From an uncultured Phascolarctobacterium sp. (lineage in GTDB: Bacteria; Bacillota; Negativicutes; Acidaminococcales; Acidaminococcaceae), in NCBI GenBank assembly GCA_949287345.1, contig CASEGD010000125.1, positions 1 to 7,671 of the forward strand: 7,671 nucleotides of DNA. Direction: 5' to 3'. Shown here piece by piece: positions 1-4,668 of this stretch (the stretch's first letter is position 1; each line of letters begins with the position of its first letter). A program made the translations under genes and the position numbers. The notes beneath the pieces were generated by a model. The model was given only the letters and a program-made list of their open reading frames with translations. It was not told the DNA's origin and did no database searches.

Positions 1-277
1 GGAAAAAGCCGTTAACATGGCTAAATTAATGGACGTGCCCGTGCTGGCGCTGGTTGAAAACATGAGCTACATCACCTGCCCGGACTGCGGCAAGGAAATA
101 CGTGTGTTCGGCGAAAGCCATATCGACGAAATTGCCGAAAAGCACGGCGTTGACACCGTTGCCAAACTGCCGATTGACCCGGCGCTGGCAGCCGCCTGCG
201 ACGCAGGGACGATTGAAAACTTTACCGGCACATGGCTGGACGGCGTACTTGCCAAAGTAACCGCAGAAAACAAATAA
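1..277 (+). CDS. mrp: Mrp/ApbC (NBP35-type) Fe-S carrier P-loop ATPase, C-terminal fragment
   Basis: Partial gene: the reading frame is open from base 2 (EKAVNMAKLMDVP...) and the start lies left of the window, so the ATG at 17 is an internal Met. About 91 residues of a family that is usually near 270-370 residues are visible. The stretch VLALVENMSYITCPDCGKEI is the family signature. The CPDC pair is the CxxC that in ApbC/Mrp proteins binds a bridging 4Fe-4S cluster at the dimer interface. The following part (FGESHIDEIAEKHGV, then LPIDPALAAACDAG) matches the end of the Mrp fold. The Walker A region is outside the window. The likely role is cytosolic Fe-S cluster carriage to apoproteins. The gene ends with TAA and is followed closely by a strong terminator, so it is the last gene of its transcript. 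Confidence 0.93.
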   Translation, partial: EKAVNMAKLMDVPVLALVENMSYITCPDCGKEIRVFGESHIDEIAEKHGVDTVAKLPIDPALAAACDAGTIENFTGTWLDGVLAKVTAENK

Positions 278-285
278 CGCAAACT

Positions 286-331
286 AAAAAAGCAATTACT
301 GTCCCAATTTAAGGATAGTAATTGCTTTTTT
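286..331 (+). terminator. Rho-independent terminator of the mrp gene
   Basis: Arms 286-300 and 317-331 are perfectly complementary (AAAAAAGCAATTACT against its reverse complement). The stem extends inward by four more pairs (GTCC 301-304 with GGAT 313-316, one G-U), leaving an 8-nt loop. The right arm ends in six T. It starts 9 nt after the mrp stop. The A and T ends make it potentially bidirectional. Its right arm abuts the toxin promoter. Confidence 0.9.
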
Positions 332-349
332 GACGTGGTTTGTTATAAT
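322..349 (+). promoter_or_regulatory. Promoter of the toxin mRNA (extended -10)
   Basis: A perfect -10 TATAAT lies at 344-349 with TG at 341-342 in the extended position (TGTTATAAT). The best-spaced -35 is weak (TTGCTT 322-327, 16-nt spacer) and lies inside the terminator right arm, so this probably works as an extended -10 promoter. Predicted transcription start is near 356-359. That puts the GTG of the toxin about 50 nt into the RNA. Confidence 0.7.
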
Positions 350-375
350 ATTTACTGCAAAAAGAGAGATTTCTG

Positions 376-411
376 ATGGTCGGTTCCTCCTGCACGGAGG
401 TGATAGCGTGA
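376..411 (+). CDS. Possible 11-codon leader ORF overlapping the toxin start
   Basis: ATG 376 opens a frame reading MVGSSCTEVIA and stopping at TGA 409-411, which overlaps the toxin GTG (408-410) as GTGA. The leader codons run through both arms of the hairpin that hides the toxin Shine-Dalgarno, so translating it would open that hairpin. Its own ribosome site is poor (AGAGAG at 363-368). Its ATG lies in the 5' arm that pairs with the mRNA 3' end. The layout resembles mok-hok coupling, but the ORF is so short that chance cannot be excluded. Confidence 0.3.
   Translation: MVGSSCTEVIA
386..403 (+). promoter_or_regulatory. Toxin Shine-Dalgarno sequestered in a hairpin
   Basis: GGAGGTGAT at 396-404 is a full match to the 16S rRNA 3' end, 7 nt (from GGAGG) before the GTG start. 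Directly upstream, CCTCC 386-390 can pair perfectly with GGAGG 396-400 across a 5-nt loop (TGCAC), hiding the ribosome site. Family knowledge: such an anti-Shine-Dalgarno element is a repeated feature of type I toxin mRNAs. Confidence 0.7.
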
Positions 412-485
412 GCGTTTATGAAGCATTATCTTTAATGATAACCTTCGGTATTCTCATCGCTACCATTTTTTCAAATAAGCGTTGA
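408..485 (+). CDS. Holin-like type I toxin peptide (Hol_Tox / TxpA-like), 25 aa
   Basis: A 25-codon gene, GTG 408 to TGA 483-485. The peptide begins MSVYEALSLMITFG, continues ILIATIF and ends SNKR. The opening (VYEALSLMI.FG) is the hallmark of the small putative holin-like toxins related to Bacillus TxpA. One hydrophobic helix (about residues 6-21) is followed by a short basic tail, as expected for a membrane-inserting toxin that depolarises the cell when over-produced. The start is fixed by the near-perfect GGAGGTGAT upstream. The gene has its own extended -10 promoter, and the antisense RNA 508-601 overlaps its 3' UTR rather than the coding part, as in txpA/ratA. Toxicity is inferred from the family. 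At 25 residues it is shorter than TxpA (about 59) but ordinary for the Hol_Tox group. Confidence 0.8.
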   Translation: MSVYEALSLMITFGILIATIFSNKR

Positions 486-507
486 GTTAGTTTTAATTTA
501 ACGTGGG

Positions 508-601
508 AATGAAATAGAGCCGCCCACGGCTGAGCAGCTCTTCTTTCAAACTCTAAATTTCTGAGGAGAGAGCTGACGGCCTTAACATCAGATTTCTCTC
601 T
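508..601 (-). ncRNA. Antisense antitoxin RNA (RatA-like), about 90 nt
   Basis: Predicted from a minus-strand promoter (start near 601) and a minus-strand hairpin ending at 516. The RNA would be perfectly complementary to the toxin mRNA 3' UTR and would not overlap the toxin codons (408-485). Its 5' end nearly copies the toxin mRNA 5' end, so it would pair with the toxin 3' end over the full arm, with none of the two mismatches of the intramolecular pairing. It could therefore displace that pairing and form a duplex open to RNase III. In txpA/ratA the antitoxin likewise pairs with the 3' region and triggers RNase III decay. The exact ends are inferred. Confidence 0.6.
509..541 (-). terminator. 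Terminator-like hairpin of the antisense RNA
   Basis: On the minus strand, AGAGCTGCTC (541-532) pairs over all ten positions with GGGCGGCTCT (525-516), using two G-U pairs, around a 6-nt loop. ATTTCATT follows. On the plus strand those two G-U pairs become C-A mismatches, so the structure is built for a minus-strand RNA. The U-rich tail is short, so termination may be incomplete. As the first hairpin after the GNAT gene, it may also end the five-gene operon. Confidence 0.6.
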
Positions 602-605
602 TTTT
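563..605 (+). terminator. Terminator of the toxin mRNA
   Basis: GAGGAGAGAG (563-572) can pair with CTCTCTTTTT (596-605), with two G-U pairs. An inner stem CTGA 573-576 / TCAG 588-591 forms inside, with ATTT (592-595) bulged on the 3' side. The right arm ends in five T. The right arm is also the 3' arm of the long-distance repeat, so terminator folding and 5'-3' end pairing are alternatives. Confidence 0.55.
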
Positions 606-607
606 GT

Positions 608-636
608 ATTATACAACGAAAACCTGTTAATTGCAA
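608..636 (-). promoter_or_regulatory. Promoter of the antisense antitoxin RNA
   Basis: On the minus strand, TATAAT (613-608) lies 17 nt after TTGCAA (636-631), four of six matches to TTGACA. This is textbook spacing, with predicted start near 601. The -35 lies only 6 nt past the stop of the GNAT gene on the same strand. Confidence 0.7.
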
Positions 637-642
637 ACGGTT

Positions 643-1089
643 TTAATCTTGCGCTCGGCGCAGATATAACAGCGGGTATGGCTGACCCTGCTCATCAAGC
701 GGCGTGCGCTTGTAAACTGCAAAGCCCATGCGCTCATAAAAACCATGCGCCTGCGGATTCTGCTCGTTTACGCAAACTTCGGTTACGTTAAATTTTGCAA
801 AAGCGTATTCCACAAGCTGCCTGCCTAAACCTTTGCCGCGCTGCTCCGGCGCGATAAACAGCATTTCAATTTTATTTTCTTCAATGCCCATAAAGGCAAC
901 AGGCTTTCCGTCAATTTCGCCCACCATTAAATGGGCAACGCCGCCCAAAGCCTGCGGCACGTAGGTTTTAATCTGCGCAATTTCCGCAGCACTTAAAAAT
1001 AAATGCGTTGCTTTAACGGAACGCTCCCACACATCAAGCAGTTCAGCTATTAAATTTTCGTTTCTGTCTTTAACTTCGCTGATAATCAT
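643..1089 (-). CDS. GNAT family N-acetyltransferase, YjaB-like
   Basis: A 148-residue single-domain acetyltransferase expected to move an acetyl group from acetyl-CoA to an amine; the substrate is unknown. The acetyl-CoA loop is plain: MLFIAPEQRGKGLGRQLVEY (about residues 76-95, with the Q/RxxGxG core QRGKGLG at 83-89). NEQNPQAHGFYERMGF (108-123) is the C-terminal GNAT motif B. The N-terminal WERSVKATHLFLS and the end RTPLDEQGQPYPLLYL resemble E. coli YjaB closely as I remember it. ATG is preceded by GGAAG 7 nt away. It is the last gene of the minus-strand operon, 20 nt after the membrane-protein gene. No terminator separates it from the antitoxin promoter. Confidence 0.92.
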   Translation of the reverse strand: MIISEVKDRNENLIAELLDVWERSVKATHLFLSAAEIAQIKTYVPQALGGVAHLMVGEIDGKPVAFMGIEENKIEMLFIAPEQRGKGLGRQLVEYAFAKFNVTEVCVNEQNPQAHGFYERMGFAVYKRTPLDEQGQPYPLLYLRRAQD

Positions 1090-1109
1090 ACAGTTGCTTC
1101 CTTCAAAAT

Positions 1110-1469
1110 TTACTTAAAAAAGCCAAATACCTGCGCGCAGATGCCAACCACTACCAAAACGCCCGTAATAATTCTGATAATATTTATCAGGCTTTTACCG
1201 GCGTTTTTATTTATTTCTGCCGCGTAATAAGTAAACAAATGCCAGTTAAACAGCCATAAAATACCGGCAGGCAAAATTAAGCCGTGGTCTTTAAAAATGC
1301 CGTAAGCAATTAACGCCACGCTGATAATGTTCAAACAGTTGCTGAACACAAACAAATAATATTTAAACGTACTTACAAACATTGCGCTGTTATATTTTTT
1401 CAGCTGCTTTACTGAGCGGTAAGCCTGGTCAAGGCAAATCACCGCAGCTAAAACATATCCTAAAGTCAT
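1110..1469 (-). CDS. Small multi-spanning membrane protein, function unknown
   Basis: A 119-residue, strongly hydrophobic protein that I do not recognise. Likely membrane helices lie at about 36-59 (YYLFVFSNCLNIISVALIAY), 63-82 (GLILPAGILWLFNWHLF) and 95-117 (INIIRIITGVLVVVGICAQV). A weaker hydrophobic stretch covers the first 13 residues. A Lys-rich segment (20-26, VKQLKKY) suggests the loop after the first stretch is cytosolic. There are no obvious catalytic motifs. The start has GGAG 7 nt upstream. It lies 21 nt after the dehydrogenase and 20 nt before the acetyltransferase, so it is surely co-transcribed with them. Confidence 0.8.
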   Translation of the reverse strand: MTLGYVLAAVICLDQAYRSVKQLKKYNSAMFVSTFKYYLFVFSNCLNIISVALIAYGIFKDHGLILPAGILWLFNWHLFTYYAAEINKNAGKSLINIIRIITGVLVVVGICAQVFGFFK

Positions 1470-1490
1470 GGTTATACTCCAAATAAATTT

Positions 1491-2240
1491 TTATTTTGCC
1501 GTTAAGCCGCCGTCCACGGCGATGATGCTGCCGGTCATAAAGCTGTTGGCTGGTGAAAGCAGCGAGCAGATTACATGCGCGATTTCTTCTGCTTTGCCGA
1601 TGCGCCCCATGGGGTACGCTTCCGCCACATCAGCCAGCGTATAGCTGCCATTTGCCACTGCAAGCTGTTTTTGCAAAAGCGGCGTATCCACATCCGCCGG
1701 GCAGACGCAGTTAACACGCAGGCGCGGCGCTGTATCCAGCGCCAGGGCGCGGGTAAACGCAACCACCGCACCTTTGCTGGCGCAGTAAGCAGCACAACCG
1801 TAGTTGCCACTTATACCGGCGTCCGAAGCGACGTTTACCACCGCGCCCGCTGCCGCAAAATGCGGCAGCAGCGCCTGCGTTAAAAACACCGTACCTTTTA
1901 CATTCACGTTAAAAATTTCATCAAACTGCTGCTCCGTCAGCATTTCCATACTTTGCTCGCTGTAAATGCCTGCGCTGTTTACCAAAAAGTCAACGGCGCC
2001 GGCTTTTTTTATCTGCGCCGCCGCATTTTGGCAATCGCTTCCCCTGCTCACGTCACAGGCAATAAAATGCACTTTATCCGCGTAAGCGTTTTGCAGTTCA
2101 GCCAAAAGCTGCGGCTTTTCGTGCCGTGCCAAAAGCCAAACTTCCGCGCCGTCCGCCAGCAGCGTTTTGGCCGCTGCCAGCCCGATGCCGCTGGTGCCGC
2201 CGCTGATTACCGCGCGTTTACCTTCACATCCGTAATTCAT
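1491..2240 (-). CDS. Short-chain dehydrogenase/reductase (SDR, FabG-like)
   Basis: A 249-residue classical SDR using NAD(H) or NADP(H); the substrate is unknown. Counting from the chosen Met, the Rossmann dinucleotide loop is GGTSGIG (14-20) and the structural motif is NSAG (88-91). The catalytic set is Ser139 (in VNVASDAG) and Tyr152/Lys156 (YCASK), with the Asn of FNVNVKG at about 111. The C-terminal MTGSIIAVDGG is the usual SDR ending. I chose ATG 2240 because AAAGGA lies 8 nt upstream. The in-frame ATG at 2249 has that purine stretch touching it, with no spacer. Either way the start overlaps the kinase stop (17 nt from 2240), suggesting translational coupling. Such a gene in a two-component operon is unusual and hints at a metabolic output or detoxification role, which is inference. 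Confidence 0.92.
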   Translation of the reverse strand: MNYGCEGKRAVISGGTSGIGLAAAKTLLADGAEVWLLARHEKPQLLAELQNAYADKVHFIACDVSRGSDCQNAAAQIKKAGAVDFLVNSAGIYSEQSMEMLTEQQFDEIFNVNVKGTVFLTQALLPHFAAAGAVVNVASDAGISGNYGCAAYCASKGAVVAFTRALALDTAPRLRVNCVCPADVDTPLLQKQLAVANGSYTLADVAEAYPMGRIGKAEEIAHVICSLLSPANSFMTGSIIAVDGGLTAK

Positions 2241-3756
2241 CTTCCGCATCCTTTCTTTCCGGCGGCAAAACCATAATTACCGTGGTTTCTTCGCCGGGTA
2301 TGCTTTCCATACTTACCTTTATGTCGTGGCGCAGGGCAATTTCCCGGGCAATAGCCAGCCCCAGCCCGCTGCCGTTTTTATTGGTTTCGCCGCGCGTTTT
2401 GTAAAAGCGCTCAAACACATAGGGCAAATCCTCCTGCTTAACGCCGCTGCCGTGGTCCGTCACCGTCAGGCGGTCGCTGCGCAGGCACAGCTCAACCTTG
2501 CCACCCTCATGGCTGAACTTAATGCTGTTGTCCAGAAAAATCATCAGCATCTGGCGCAGGCGTCCGTAGTCGCCCTCAATAAGGTACAGATTTTTGTCCA
2601 GCTGCAAATCAACCTGCACATTCTTTTGCTGCCCAAGGTGCTTGCTCGCGCGGGCGGCGTCCTGCACAACGTCGCACAAATTGATGACTTCCTTCTCAAT
2701 TGGGAAGTCCGCATTCTGCAAGCGCGAAAGGTCAAGCAAATCGTTAATCAGCCGCTGCAAAAACAGGCTTTCGCTCAGCATTTGCTTATAATACTGCTCA
2801 ACTTCGGCAGGGTCGGTAACAACCTTGTCGTTCAAGGCCTCCAGGCTTCCGCGGATAACCGTTACCGGCGTGCGCAGTTCGTGCGATATGTTGGCGATAA
2901 AGCTGCGGCGCAGTTTTTCAAGCTTGCGCCCTGCTTCATCGGCATCCAGCAGGCGGTCGCCCAGTTCGTCCAAAGTATCCGCCAAAGCGCCTATTTCGTC
3001 GTTCTGTTTGATGTTGCAGCGCTCGGTGTAATCATGCTCCGCCATTTTGTGCGCCACTGCCTTCATGCGGTTCAGCGGCTTGGTAAATTTCCAGCTGAAC
3101 AGCACGCTCAGCAGCGATACCAGCAGCAACGCTATCGCGCAGGACAGCAGCAAAATTTTTACGCCTTCCCACGTGGCGGACTGCAAGCCCTGCACGGGGT
3201 AGTGCAAAAGCACAACGGCACGGATGCTGCCGCTTTCATCGTACACCGGCGCGGCGGCGCACAGCATAATTTCCTCGCGCACGGGGTTAAAATCTTCGGA
3301 CACCGATACCGTACCTTTAAAAGCTGTTTCCACGCAGTTTTTTGTTACGTCCGGCAGCTCGCCGAACTCAATGCTGCGCACAGGCGGCTCGGGCTTTTGC
3401 GGAGGCAGCTCCATACCCTGCTCCAGCATACGGCGATGGTGTTTCATGCGGTGGTGCATCCGCTGCGGCAGTTTCAGTTCGCGGCTTTCGTCAACCACCC
3501 ACACATCTTCCATGGTGATGTTGTTAATGTAGCCGATAAAGCGCGTGTTGGCAATGCCGCCGCGCTCCTCCAGCCAGCGTGCGTTTTCGCTCAGCACCTC
3601 GGCAATACGCACGGCGCGCTGCTGCAATTCCGTCCGCTTCATATCGATGGTATGCGCGCGGAAAAAATGCGCAAAGCTGCCGCCCACCACCAGCGCGAAC
3701 ACCAGCAGCACCGCTGCAAAATATAAAGTCAGCTTTAAAGCTATTTTGTTATGCAT
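2224..3756 (-). CDS. Sensor histidine kinase with extracytoplasmic His/Met-rich sensor (Cpx/Phos-type)
   Basis: A 510-residue membrane kinase. In order from ATG 3756: TM1 (about 8-30), extracytoplasmic sensor (31-198), TM2 (about 200-222), HAMP (about 223-275), then the phosphoacceptor box SHELRTP with His292. The catalytic domain has the N box (LDNSIKFS, Asn410), G1 (DHGSGV, 434-439), F box (YVFERFYK, 446-453) and G2 (GSGLGLAIA, 462-470). All catalytic boxes look intact. The sensor resembles a PAS-like/PDC fold near its end (CAAAPVYDESGSIRAVVLLH). It carries a His/Met-rich insert, MHHRMKHHRRMLEQGM (100-115), followed by a Pro-rich run, suggesting metal or redox sensing (inference). ATG 3756 is preferred over the upstream in-frame TTG 3771 because AGGAGA lies at the right distance. 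It overlaps the regulator stop by 8 nt (ATGCATAA). Its partner is the regulator just upstream. Confidence 0.94.
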   Translation of the reverse strand: MHNKIALKLTLYFAAVLLVFALVVGGSFAHFFRAHTIDMKRTELQQRAVRIAEVLSENARWLEERGGIANTRFIGYINNITMEDVWVVDESRELKLPQRMHHRMKHHRRMLEQGMELPPQKPEPPVRSIEFGELPDVTKNCVETAFKGTVSVSEDFNPVREEIMLCAAAPVYDESGSIRAVVLLHYPVQGLQSATWEGVKILLLSCAIALLLVSLLSVLFSWKFTKPLNRMKAVAHKMAEHDYTERCNIKQNDEIGALADTLDELGDRLLDADEAGRKLEKLRRSFIANISHELRTPVTVIRGSLEALNDKVVTDPAEVEQYYKQMLSESLFLQRLINDLLDLSRLQNADFPIEKEVINLCDVVQDAARASKHLGQQKNVQVDLQLDKNLYLIEGDYGRLRQMLMIFLDNSIKFSHEGGKVELCLRSDRLTVTDHGSGVKQEDLPYVFERFYKTRGETNKNGSGLGLAIAREIALRHDIKVSMESIPGEETTVIMVLPPERKDAEDELRM

Positions 3757-4420
3757 TTGCTTTCTCCTCAAACCGGTAGCCTACGCCCCAGATAATTTTA
3801 TCCAGCTTGGCGCGCATACGCTTAATGTGCGAATCCACCGTGCGGCTGTCGCCGTAGTAATCGTAGCCCCACAAGCTGTCCAAAAGGTTATCGCGCGAGA
3901 ACACCTTACTGCTATTTTTGGCAAGCGTCCACAAAAGCTCAACCTCTTTTTTGGTCAGCGCCACTTCTTCGCCGCCCACGGTTACAGCGTACTTGTCCAA
4001 ATCAATTACCAAATTATCGTAGCTGTACGTGTTGCGGTTTACTTCCTCACGCGGCTGCATGCGGCGCAAAATCGCGCGCACACGCGCCATAACTTCGCCC
4101 GCGCTGAAGGGCTTGATAATATAGTCGTCCGCACCGATATCAAGGCCCATGATTTTTTCAAAATCTTCGCCGCGCGCGGTGACCATAATTACCGGCACCA
4201 GCGATTTGGCACGCAGCTGGCGGCACACTTCAAAACCGTCCATTTTTGGCATCATCACGTCCAGCAGCACCATGGCGATATCGGCTTCGTTGTCGCGGAA
4301 CAGGCGCAAAGCCTCCTCGCCGTCCAACGCCACAATCGGCTCAAAGCCCTCCTTACGCGCATAATTGGATAAAATTGAAGTAATTTGTTTATTGTCATCA
4401 GCAATCAGCATTTTTGCCAC
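3749..4420 (-). CDS. OmpR/PhoB-family response regulator
   Basis: About 223 residues. The receiver domain begins MAKMLIADDN with the acidic pair Asp8/Asp9. The phospho-acceptor is Asp54 (VLLDVMMPKMDG), the switch Thr is Thr81 (IMVTARG) and the conserved Lys is Lys103 (YIIKPFS). The C-terminal winged-helix DNA-binding domain starts near residue 132 and includes LTKKEVELLWTLAKN, the RTVDSHIKRMRAKL recognition helix and the WGVGYRFEE hairpin. I prefer GTG 4420: AAAGGA lies 8 nt upstream and the protein then begins like most family members. ATG 4429 and ATG 4426 are possible but sit too close to the purine stretch. It is the first gene of the five-gene operon and is translationally linked to its kinase. 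The tandem repeat at 4582-4603 is a likely target. Confidence 0.95.
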   Translation of the reverse strand: MAKMLIADDNKQITSILSNYARKEGFEPIVALDGEEALRLFRDNEADIAMVLLDVMMPKMDGFEVCRQLRAKSLVPVIMVTARGEDFEKIMGLDIGADDYIIKPFSAGEVMARVRAILRRMQPREEVNRNTYSYDNLVIDLDKYAVTVGGEEVALTKKEVELLWTLAKNSSKVFSRDNLLDSLWGYDYYGDSRTVDSHIKRMRAKLDKIIWGVGYRFEEKANA

Positions 4421-4451
4421 TGCCATCATCCTTTCACAAAGAGCTACCTAT

Positions 4452-4480
4452 ATTATACAACCAAACCCCTTGTTTTTAAA
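4452..4480 (-). promoter_or_regulatory. Promoter of the regulator-kinase operon
   Basis: On the minus strand, TATAAT (4457-4452) lies 17 nt from TTTAAA (4480-4475), four of six -35 matches. The context GTTGTATAATA matches the antitoxin promoter context. Predicted start is near 4445, giving a leader of about 25 nt before GTG 4420. Confidence 0.6.
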
Positions 4481-4491
4481 AGTTTAAGCTG

Positions 4492-4569
4492 CGGGCAGAT
4501 GGCTTGCCGATTATTTTTGCGTTATAATAATAACAGGCAAATGCAAAAAATTTGTGGCAAAACTGCCCG
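4492..4569. repeat. Imperfect long inverted repeat in the divergent control region
   Basis: CGGGCAG (4492-4498) and CTGCCCG (4563-4569) are inverted copies. Further in, TTGCC (4504-4508) faces GGCAA (4556-4560). It lies between the two divergent promoters and upstream of both predicted start points. It is more likely an operator or DNA structure than an RNA hairpin, unless a further promoter exists. An 11-mer, ATTATTTTTGC, also occurs twice here, at 4510-4520 and 4577-4587. Confidence 0.3.
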
Positions 4570-4581
4570 AAAATAAATTAT

Positions 4582-4603
4582 TTTTGCCATAATTTTGCCA
4601 TAA
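4582..4603 (+). promoter_or_regulatory. Tandem 11-bp direct repeat, probable response-regulator box
   Basis: TTTTGCCATAA occurs twice in perfect head-to-tail order (4582-4592 and 4593-4603). Read as TTGCCAT, 4 bp, TTGCCAT, it has the 7+4+7 layout of PhoB/OmpR-family boxes, whose dimers bind direct repeats one DNA turn apart. The second 7-mer ends 10 bp before the -10 at 4612, so the box takes the place of a -35 element, as in activator-dependent pho promoters. Inverted TTTTGCC-like half-sites (GGCAAA 4536, GGCAAAA 4556) lie upstream. Binding by the neighbouring regulator is inferred. Confidence 0.65.
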
Positions 4604-4611
4604 CCATCCTG

Positions 4612-4617
4612 TACAAT
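4612..4617 (+). promoter_or_regulatory. -10 element of the LTxxQ gene
   Basis: TACAAT (five of six matches) lies at 4612-4617. At 17 nt upstream there is only ATAATT, not a usable -35, and the tandem box covers that position. This fits an activated promoter. Predicted start near 4624 gives a leader of about 45 nt. Confidence 0.5.
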
Positions 4618-4649
4618 ACAGATAAGCTAAAAAGTAACCATACAGATAA
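4616..4649 (+). repeat. Direct repeat ATACAGATAA near the transcription start
   Basis: The 10-mer ATACAGATAA occurs at 4616-4625 and 4640-4649, 24 bp apart. It lies between the predicted -10 and the ribosome site of the LTxxQ gene. It may be a second regulator site or an mRNA leader element, or chance in AT-rich DNA. Confidence 0.35.
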
Positions 4650-4668
4650 ATTAAAGGAGTGACCAGAT

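Larger units (their letters stand above)
358..606. repeat. Inverted repeat bracketing the toxin-antitoxin locus
   Basis: Bases 358-378 and 586-606 are inverted copies of one 21-bp sequence, with 19 of 21 positions pairing (the mismatches are 370/594 and 371/593). In the toxin mRNA the two arms are the extreme 5' and 3' ends, so they can form a long-distance duplex. Both the toxin RNA and the antisense RNA therefore start with nearly the same sequence (CAAAAAGAGAG), each just downstream of a TATAAT. Family knowledge: 5'-3' end pairing that keeps the full-length mRNA untranslated is common in type I toxin messages (hok, aapA1). Confidence 0.75.

Noticed and set aside
330..335. TTGACG as a -35 for the toxin promoter
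   Set aside because: It is only 8 nt from TATAAT 344-349, far from the required 16-18, so it cannot serve that -10. The extended -10 explains the promoter better.
416..616. A 66-codon minus-strand frame over the toxin locus
   Set aside because: It needs a TTG start at 616, upstream of the predicted antisense RNA start at 601. It has no Shine-Dalgarno, and its product looks random.
2326..3726. A 466-codon open frame on the plus strand
   Set aside because: It lies wholly antisense to the kinase gene, whose domains and catalytic boxes are all intact. The plus-strand product is a low-complexity Ala/Gln/His-rich shadow with no recognisable domain.
3545..4372. A 275-codon open frame on the plus strand
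   Set aside because: Antisense to the response regulator and kinase start. It has no ribosome site and no domain, and the regulator reading is unequivocal.
4523..4528. A second TATAAT on the plus strand as a promoter
   Set aside because: No acceptable -35 at 15-19 nt and no TG extension. It lies in an AT-rich run where such hexamers are expected by chance.
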